Below are positions 56,992 to 64,000 of a DNA stretch of 64,000 nucleotides, one piece after another (positions within the stretch are counted from its first letter, which is position 1; every line of letters starts with the position of its first letter). The position numbers were made by a program, and so were the translations under genes. The stretch comes from Thinopyrum elongatum (Eukaryota; Streptophyta; Magnoliopsida; Poales; Poaceae), in NCBI GenBank assembly GCA_011799875.1, contig CM022299.1, forward strand, positions 30,097,996-30,161,995, read 5' to 3'. Under the pieces are notes generated by a model. That model was not told the origin of the DNA. It searched no databases and saw only the letters and a program-made list of their open reading frames with translations.

Positions 56992-57158
56992 TATGTCAAA
57001 ATTCAAACTTTGACATATGATCAAACTTTGACATATGATCAAATGTTGCATATGTCAAAATTCAAACTTTGACATATGATCAAACTTCGATATATGATCA
57101 AATGTTGCATATGTCAAAATTCAAACTTTGACATATGATCAAACTTTGATATATGTCC
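56992..57158 (+). repeat. 59 bp tandem repeat, about 2.7 copies
   Basis: ATTCAAACTTTGACATATGA starts at 57001, 57060 and 57119, a 59 bp period. It is built from TGACATATGATCAAA sub-units and sits at the outer edge of the hairpin. Confidence 0.9.
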
Positions 57159-57159
57159 A

Positions 57160-58650
57160 CCACGATATAAAATAATACATAGACTTGTTCGGGCGAGAGG
57201 GGGTTGATCGACGTCCCCCCTCATGTCGAAGTTACCGGAGTTATCTTCTAGTGGTTTGGGTGGCCTCGAGAGTTTGTCGGGTAGGGGCGGGAGGGGGTAG
57301 GAGATTGACAACGCTTTTTTTCTAGGGTTTGGGTGGCCTCGAGAGTTGGTCGCCCGGTATATCGAGAGGGGGGTGAACATTTTACCTTAGTAACTTAGAA
57401 AAAAAATATTATCGGGGAGGGGGTATATCGACCCCCCCCCTCATGTCGAAGCTATTGGGGAGGGGCTATATCGACAACGACATACATATAGCCACATACA
57501 TATAAAAAAATTCTATGAACATCCATACATACATATAGCCACATACATATATATGGCTATTAAAAAAAATTCATCATATAAAAAAATGTTATCGGGGAGG
57601 GGGTATATCGCAAACTTTGACATAAATGACTTTGATCGTGCACAATTTTCCTATACATATACATAAATTTACAAAGAAAATTCTATGAACAAAAAAAAAT
57701 CATAAAAATTCTATGAACATAAAAATTCTAACTTTTGCATATTCTTTGCATATGAACATACATATATTTTCTTATTTTTTCTTAAATGTAACTTTTGCAT
57801 ATATGAACATACATACATGGAAAAAAATTTGCTTTGAACAAAAAAAAACATCATATATGAACATTTTGTATATACATCCATATCCATCCATCCATACATA
57901 CATACATACATGGACAAAAAAATGCTATGAACAAAAACATCAATTTTGGTCCAATCTTGGCATTGAACTACAACCCAATTTTTCCTTGCTAAAAAAATTC
58001 TGAATTTTTTACATCTTGTGGTCCTTCCAACTAAACCCTTAAGTCCAGAAGGGCAGCCCCAATTTCATCTAGCAAGTCCACCAAAAAAATTCATATAGTT
58101 TCTGTCCAGCACTAAATTTTAATAAAACTTGCACTAAGAAGTTTTTCCTTTTATCAAACCAACTTAACCATCTTCACTAACATCCAAGGAGACATCATCC
58201 TGCCAAGTTTCACATAAAACAAAGTTCCCTAGCAAGCCCTAGCATTTCATCAAACACCTTGTGGACATGGCTGAATTTTTGCACTGAACCAACTTCACCA
58301 TCATCACATACATGGAGGAAGGACAGAGGAGAGGGGTGGGAGGGAGGAGGGAGTACCGGCCTGGCCGGCGGGCACTGGTGCGGCGGCGTTGACGGCAGGG
58401 TAGGGGCGTGGCGGGGCGTCGGGGCAGGGCAGGGGCGCGGCGGCGTTGGCGTCGAGATGTCGCGTGCAGGAAATGGGGCACGCCGGTCGGCCGTCGGGGC
58501 AGGGCAGGGGGCGCGGGCGATAGCGACGAGACGGGCGGCAATGGCGACCTCGGCGCGGCGACGGCGCACGGGCAGCCTGCGGCGGTCGATGAGCTGCGTC
58601 GTCGGGGGGCAAATGGTCGAGTGAAACTGAAAAATTCGAATTCCTGCTTA
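57160..58650. other. CACTA interior between gene 2 and the internal repeat cluster
   Basis: 57160-57610 has repeated GGGGGAGGGGGTATATCGAC-like segments. 57480-57920 is rich in CATACATA/ATATATAT tracts. 58210-58640 is GC-rich with frames on both strands that lack domains and are probably compositional, although a promoter or first exon of gene 2 on the minus strand cannot be excluded. Confidence 0.4.
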
Positions 58651-58664
58651 TATACACAAGGCAT

Positions 58665-58910
58665 TGGTCCCGGTTCGTGGCACAAACGAATACCAACCCT
58701 TGGTCCCGGTTCGTGCCACCAACCGGGACCAAAGGTCTCTTTTCAGCAGCCCATGGGGCGGGAAAGCTCGAGGGAGCCCTTGTTCCCTGGTTTTGGTGGC
58801 ACGAACCGGGACCAAAGGGGGGGCATTGGTCCCGGTTTGTTCCACCAACCTGGACCAATGCCCCCCCTTTCGTCCCGGTTGCTGCTACCAACCGGGACCA
58901 AAGGCCTTGC
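58665..58910. repeat. Internal cluster of CACTA subterminal-type repeats
   Basis: At least eight copies of TTGGTCCCGGTTCGTG/CCAACCGGGACCAAA-type motifs in both orientations, as at the element ends, but about 5 kb from the right terminus. It is followed by the snRNA-type promoter sequence. It may be a promoter-proximal transposase-binding cluster or the buried end of another CACTA. Confidence 0.85.
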
Positions 58911-58935
58911 GCTGGCGCGGTGCGGTGGGATGTTT

Positions 58936-58978
58936 AGTCCCACCTCGCTAGTTGAGAGAGCTCGAGAGTGGTTTATAA
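58936..58978 (+). promoter_or_regulatory. snRNA-type (USE + TATA) promoter candidate
   Basis: AGTCCCACCTCG (58936-58947) differs by one base from the plant snRNA upstream sequence element RTCCCACATCG. TTTATAA (58972-58978) follows after 24 bases, a spacing used by plant Pol III-transcribed U6/U3-type genes rather than by Pol II snRNA genes, where it is about ten bases longer. A start would be expected near 59003-59008, and the first long T run on this strand is at about 59142. No known small RNA was recognised downstream. Confidence 0.45.
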
Positions 58979-58984
58979 GCGCTG

Positions 58985-59928
58985 CTGCGCCGACCCTGTC
59001 GAGCTCCTCTCAACTGCAGGCTTTCGGGCCTTCTCTGCTACTCTTTGCTGTGGGCCTGCTGGGCCTCTGCGGGCCTGAATCCTGGCCCATGGATGGGTTT
59101 CTAGTCGTATTCAGGCCGTGGTGGCCCAGTAGGTGGCATTTTTTTATTTTTTTTCTAGTTTTTTTGTTTTCTTTTTTACTTTATTTATTTTATTTTGTTT
59201 CTACTTACAACAAAATACAAACTATTTTTCAGTGATTCTTTTTTGCTTTTAGGTAATAAAAATTATAAACTTGCTGTTAGTGCCATTAGTTTTCCAATTT
59301 GAATAGTTTAAATTTGAATTCTTTGAAATTTGTGTGAATCACTAGTTTGTGATTAACTTTACTATAAAAATAGATTTTGGAGTGATTCTTTTTCCTGCTA
59401 TTTAATATTATTGTGTTTTATCATTATATTCAAAAACAGTTTTTGTTATTTTAGTTTCTAACAAAAAAATATTTATGATAATTCCTTTTGCTATAAAAGT
59501 TTCTAACAAAAAAAGTTCTTTATGAAAATTCTTTTTGCTTTTAATGTTTTGAACAGAAAATACTTTGATAATTTTAGTTGCATAAATTTTAGTTGATTCC
59601 TTTTGCTATTAGAGTTTCATTAAAGTTTTCTAGTTCATTCTTTTTTCTATTAGAGTTTCATTAAAGTTTTCTAGTTCATTCTTTTAGTTTATTATTTTTG
59701 CTATTAGAGTTTCATAAAAGTTGAGAGGGTTACGGCAAAAACTGGATGCACTTCGTGTACAAAGTGGACAATCTCTTTCGAAGTATCAGGGTTTCGGACG
59801 AAAACTCATCTGTTACAAAGGGATTTCATTTTTTTGAACTTATTTGAACTCCAGACTTTTTGTGTGCTCAAAATGAACCATTCAAAGCCATATCATCAAT
59901 TTTCAACCCTTTCTGACTTCATCTGTCT
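58985..59928. other. CACTA 3' flank of TNP2
   Basis: From about 59140 the sequence is T-rich, with repeated TTTTTGCTATTAGAGTTTCA and CATTCTTTTTTCTATTAGAG-like segments (59590-59720). No gene was found. The 3' UTR of TNP2 on the minus strand should lie near 59700-59928. Confidence 0.45.
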
Positions 59929-62900
59929 TCACTTTTTCTTCGCTTGTGTCTTTTGCTTATTGCGCCGTAACCATGGATATTCTTCATCGCTTAACAGGGT
60001 GCTTGGGTCAGCCTTGACTTTGAAGGGAGGAATTTCATGAAACTTTTCATAATCTTCAGACATGTCTGTCTTACCCTCCACTCCCACGATGTCTCTTTTC
60101 CCTGAAAGAACTATGTGGCGCTTTGGCTCATCGTATGATGTATTCGCTTCCTTATCTTTTCTTTTTCTCGGTTTGGTAGACATGTCCTTCACATAGAAAA
60201 CCTGCGCCACATCATTGGCTAGGACGAATGGTTCGTCTGTGTACCCAAGATTGTTTAGATCCACTGTTGTCATTCCGTAATATGACTCTACCTGTACCCC
60301 GCCTCCTGACAGATTGACCCATTTGCACTTAAACAAAGGGACCTTAAAATCATGTCCGTAGTCAAGTTCCCATATGTCCACTATGTAACCATAATATGTG
60401 TCCTTTCCCCTCTTGGTTGCTGCATCAAAGCGGACACCGCTGTTTTGGTTGGTGCTCTTTTGATCTTGGGCGATCGTGTAAAATGTATTCCCATTTATCT
60501 CGTATCCTTTGTAAGTCAATACAGTCGAAGATGGTCCCCTGGACAACGAGTACAGCTCATCAGAAACAGTGTTGTCACCTCTGAGACGTGTTTCCAACCA
60601 ACTGCCGAAAGTCCTGATGTGTTCACATGTAATCCAGTCGTCACACTGCTCCGGGTGTTTGGAGCGCAGAATGTTCTTGTGTTCATCGACATACGGGGTC
60701 ACCAAGGTAGAGTTCTGTAGAACTGTGTAGTGTGCTTGAGACCAAGAATGCCCGTCCCTGCATATTATTGAGTCCCCTCCTAGCGTGCCTTTTCCAGTCA
60801 GTCTCCCCTCATACCGCGATTAAGGGAGACCAATCTGCTTAAGGTCAGGAATGAAGTCAACACAAAACCCTATGACATCCTCTGTTTGATGGCCCATGGA
60901 GATGCTTCCTTCTGGCCTAGCGCGGTTATGGACATATTTCTTTAGGACTCCCATGAACCTCTCAAAGGGGAACATATTGTGTAGAAATACGGGGCCCAGA
61001 ACGACAATCTCGTCGACTAGATGAACTAGGACGTGCGTCATGATATTGAAGAAGGATGGTGGGAACAATAGCTCAAAACTGACAAGACATTGCGCCACAT
61101 CACTCCTTAGCCTTGGTATAATTTCTGGATCGATCACCTTCTGAGAGTTTGCATTGAGGAATGCACATAGCTTCACAATGGCTAATCGAACGTTTTCCGG
61201 TAGAAGCCCCCTCAATGCAACCAGAAGCAGTTGCGTCATAATCACGTGGCAGTCATGAGACTTTAGGTTCTGGAACTTTTTCTCTGGGATATTTATTATT
61301 CCCTTTATATTCGACGAGAAGCCAGACGGGACCTTCATACTGAGCAGGCATTCAAAGAAGATTTCCTTCTCTTCTTTGGTAAGAGCGTAGCTGGTAGGAC
61401 CTTCATACTGCTTTGGAGGCATGCCGTCTTTTTCGTGCCAACGTTGCAGGTCCTCCCGTGCCTCCGGTGTATCTTTTGTCTTTCCATACACGCCCAAAAA
61501 GCCTAGCAGGTTCACGCAAAGGTTCTTTGTCACGTGCATCACGTCGATTGAAGAGCGGACCTCTAGGTCTTTCCAGTAGGGTAGGTCCCAAAATATAGAT
61601 TTCTTCTTCCACATGGGAGCGCGTCCCTCAGCGTCATTCGGAACAGATAGTCCGCCGGGACCCTTTCCAAAGATTACGTGTAAATCATTGACCATAGCTA
61701 GTACGTGATCACCGGTATGCATGGCGGGCTTCTTCCGGTGATCTGCCTCGCCTTTGAAATGCTTGCCTTTCTTTCGACATTGATGGTTGGTCGGAAGAAA
61801 TTGACGATGCCCCAGGTACACATTCTTCCTGCATTTGTCCAGGTATATACTTTCGGTGTCAGCTAAACAGTGCGTGCATGCGTGGTATCCCTTGTTTGTC
61901 TGTCCTGAAAGGTTACTGAGAGCAGGCCAATCATTGATGGTTACAAACAACAACGCATGCAGGTCAAATTCCTCCTGTCTGTGCTCATCCCACACACGTA
62001 CACCGTTTCCATTCCACAGCTGTAAAAGTTCTTCAACTAATGGCCTTAGGTACACATCAATGTCGTTGCCGGGTTGCTTAGGGCCTTGGATGAGTACTGG
62101 CATCATAATGAACTTCCGCTTCATGCACAGCCAAGGAGGAAGGTTATAGATACATAGAGTCACGGGCCAGGTGCTGTGATTGCTGCTCTGCTCCCCGAAA
62201 GGATTAACGCCATCCGCGCTTAAACCAAACCATACGTTCCTTGCGTCACCTGCAAACTCCTCCCGGTACTTTCTCTCGATTTTTCTCCACTGCGACCCGT
62301 CAGCGGGTGCTCTCAACTTCCCATCTTTCTTACGGTCCTCTCTGTGCCATCGCATCAACTTGGCATGCTCTTTGTTTCTGAACAGACGTTTCAACCGTGG
62401 TATTATAGGAGCATACCACATCACCTTCGCAGGAACCCTCTTCCTGGGGGGCTCACCGTCAACATCACCAGGGTCATCTCGTCTGATCTTATACCGCAAT
62501 GCACCGCATACCGGGCATGCGTTCAAATCCTCGTACGCACCGCGGTACAGGATGCAGTCATTAGGGCATGCATGTATCTTCTGCATCTCCAATCCTAGAG
62601 GGCATACGACCTTCTTTGCTGCGTACGTACTGTCGGGCAATTCTTTATCCTTTGGAAGCTTCTTCTTCAATATTTTCAGTAGCTTCTCAAATCCTTTGTC
62701 AGGCACAGCATTCTCTGCCTTCCACTGCAGCAATTCCAGTACGGTACCGAGCTTTGTGTTGCCATCTTCGCAATTGGGGTACAACCCTTTTTGGTGATCC
62801 TCTAACATGCGATCGAATTTCAGCTTCTCCTTTTCACTTTCGCACTGTCTCCTTGCATCAACAATTACCCGGCGGAGATCATCATCGGGCACATCGTCTG

Positions 62901-63231
62901 GTTCCTCTTGATCTTCAGCTTCCCCCGTTGCAGCATCACCGTATTCAGGGGGCACATAGTTATCATCGTCCTCTTCTTCTTCGCTGTCTTCCATCATAAC
63001 CCCTATTTCTCCGTGCCTGGTCCAAACATTATAGTGTGGCATGAAACCCTTCTCAAGCAGGTGGGTGTGAAGGATTTTCCGGTCAGAGTAAGACTTCGTA
63101 TTCCCACATATAGGGCATGGACAACACATAAAACCATTCTGCTTGTTTGCCTCAGCCACTTCGAGAAAATTATGCACGCCCTTAATGTACTCGGAGGTGC
63201 GTCCGTCACCGTACATCCATTGCCGGTTCAT
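59929..63231 (-). pseudogene. CACTA TNP2-type transposase, one premature stop
   Basis: Coding runs from ATG 63231, and the frame is open to 60820, where TAA occupies codon 804. Reading on in the same frame stays open to 59929, giving 1100 codons. Residues 1-75 are the transposase-associated N-terminal domain, with CCPCPICGN at 37-45. NACPVCGALRYK lies at 237-248. The TNP2 core includes FGLSADGVNPFG (335-346, probable catalytic Asp 340), KGYHACTHCLAD (447-458) and DVMH (563-566). A DUF4218-like region follows to about 780. After the stop come KGYEINGNTFYT and SYYGMTTVDLNNLGYTDEPF of the DUF4216-type region. TAA stands where CAA (Gln) would fit, so a single C-to-T change probably disabled it. 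An AG just before the ATG suggests an upstream intron with a noncoding first exon near 63320-63400. Confidence 0.88.
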
Positions 63232-63514
63232 CTGCGTGCATTATATATAATTAAGTGTGTAAAAAACCGGCGATGAGAATTTTTTTCTTTTAGAAAGAAG
63301 ATAAGAACAAGAGGCTCACCACGGTTATGCCGGCGACGAGATCGGCGCGGGCGATCGACGGCGGTGAAGACGGGGACGAGACAGCTTAACTAGTGTGGCT
63401 CGGGCATTTCATCAAACACCTCATGTGCATAGGAGGTGAGCTAGAGCACCACAAAGCTCTCCCCTCGCCGGCCAGAAAAAATAGAGCAGTGTGGAGTGCT
63501 CTGCTCGCCGGCGA

Positions 63515-63532
63515 TGGGGTATATATAGCCAC
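63515..63532 (-). promoter_or_regulatory. TNP2 promoter TATA box
   Basis: The minus strand reads GGTGGCTATATATACCCCAT across 63515-63533, a strong TATA box pointing toward TNP2, about 290 bp upstream of its ATG and directly inside the subterminal repeats. Transcription would start near 63490, with a first exon ending at about 63320 (CCGTG|GTGAG). Confidence 0.6.
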
Positions 63533-63534
63533 CT

Positions 63535-63820
63535 CATTGGTCCCGGTTCGTGCGTGGAACCGGGACTAAAGGCCCCCCTTCTGTCCCGGTTCAAGCCACG
63601 AACTGGGACCAATGGATGTGGGCCAGGAGCGAGGCCCATTGGTCCCGGTTCGTGCCAGGAACCGGGACAAATGGGTCCAGACGAACCGGGACCAATACCC
63701 ACGAGGCCCCGGCCGGCCCCCTGGGCGCATGAACCGGGACGTATGCCCCCCATGGGTCCCGGTTCGTGACTGAACAGGGACTAATGGGCTGGGCTGGCCC
63801 GAACCAAAGCCCTGTTTTCT
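63535..63820. repeat. CACTA right subterminal repeats
   Basis: Alternating TTGGTCCCGGTTCGTG and AACCGGGAC copies in both orientations, at least ten, ending 7 bp from the terminus. Confidence 0.9.
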
Positions 63821-63830
63821 ACTAGTGAAT

Positions 63831-63997
63831 GGACTCGATGGAGACCACCTGATGAACGTCGCTGATCCGGGCGTGAAGAACGCCGTTGGGGCAGGCGAAT
63901 TTGTGGCTTGGTATTTTGTCAAACAGGTTGTAGGCAGTGGTGGAGAAAAAAATTGATTGGAAATTTGGGGCTAGGATCTGTGGCTCTGAATACCAAA
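63831..63997 (-). pseudogene. 5' part of the RRM-bearing retroelement and its primer site
   Basis: The minus strand reads ACA (LTR end, 64000-63998), TTTGGTATTCAGAGCCA (an initiator tRNA-Met-type primer site with one inserted T, 63997-63981), and then coding text KIPSHKFACPNGVLHARISD followed by VHQVVSIES up to the CACTA insertion. This is the first half of the PTB/RRM-like domain, whose continuation begins at 51770. The LTR itself lies beyond the window. Confidence 0.7.
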
Positions 63998-64000
63998 TGT

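Larger units (their letters stand above)
51771..63827. mobile_element. Complete CACTA (En/Spm) DNA transposon, 12,057 bp
   Basis: Termini are CACTAGTAGAAAAAGGCCC at 51771 and GGGCTTTGGTTCG..-type text ending TTTTCTACTAGTG at 63827, inverted over at least 13 bp, with a 3 bp AAT duplication. Subterminal regions (51790-52010 and 63535-63820) carry many direct and inverted copies of GGTCCCGGTTCGTG/CACGAACCGGGACC, the likely transposase-binding repeats. Two gene units lie inside, both on the minus strand: TNP2 transposase (63231-59929) and a second multi-exon gene (56254-52378). Both carry inactivating changes, so this copy would need help in trans. It interrupts the RRM frame of an LTR retrotransposon and is therefore younger than it. 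Confidence 0.95.

Noticed and set aside
1..64000. tRNA or rRNA genes
   Set aside because: I saw no cloverleaf-compatible A/B box pair with acceptor stem and no rRNA text. The SINE B box at about 44175 is part of a retroposon.

Overview
This window looks like nuclear DNA of a Triticeae grass (wheat, Aegilops or barley type). Most of it is nested or broken transposable elements of families I recognise from Triticeae: BARE1/WIS/Angela-type Copia LTRs, Ty3/gypsy fragments, a complete CACTA element, Stowaway MITEs starting CTCCCTCCGT, PIF/Harbinger, and LINE/SINE retroposons. Only two host genes are well supported. All identifications come from reading the sequence and from memory of the families. 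Nothing was searched or aligned by computer, and element names are tentative.

Layout. 1-6.7 kb: Ty3/gypsy pieces, including two fragments of one family joined head to head at about 5811, with a Stowaway MITE inside. 7.0-10.0 kb: a truncated Copia element (partial LTR, PBS, leader, gag with a stop). 10.0-13.9 kb: unassigned DNA, then AT-rich degenerate arrays with a short MITE. 14.2-15.8 kb: an intact three-exon gene for mitochondrial ribosomal protein S10, whose first two exons derive from the cytosolic ribosomal protein L15 gene. 15.9-47 kb: the 3' flank of that gene recurs at least eight times in direct orientation, once with a decayed copy of the S10 exon (26.17-26.38 kb). The copies are split by retroposons, a nested Copia solo LTR, SINE and LINE insertions with visible target duplications, a Mutator-type MITE, an AT-rich block carrying a ~318 bp tandem repeat, a GeBP/Storekeeper-family transcription factor gene (minus strand, 37.7-39.3 kb) and a PIF/Harbinger transposase pseudogene (40.9-42.1 kb).

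48.2 kb to the right edge: a minus-strand LTR retrotransposon with a 260 bp LTR, a polypurine tract, an initiator-Met-type primer site at the window edge, a PTB/RRM-like reading frame and an unrecognised 913-codon reading frame. No reverse transcriptase is visible in it. A complete 12,057 bp CACTA transposon (51771-63827, target duplication AAT) has inserted into its RRM frame. The CACTA carries a TNP2 transposase frame with one premature stop and a second, multi-exon gene (Transposase_24-like plus a C-terminal ULP1-like protease region) with a frameshift, a nonsense codon and a missing catalytic Cys. It also holds a ~500 bp inverted repeat and a sequence resembling a plant snRNA/Pol III promoter.

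The S10 and GeBP genes are the functional candidates. The observations most worth pursuing are the L15-S10 chimera, the S10-flank duplication array, the RRM-bearing retroelement without pol, and the hairpin and snRNA-type promoter inside the CACTA.
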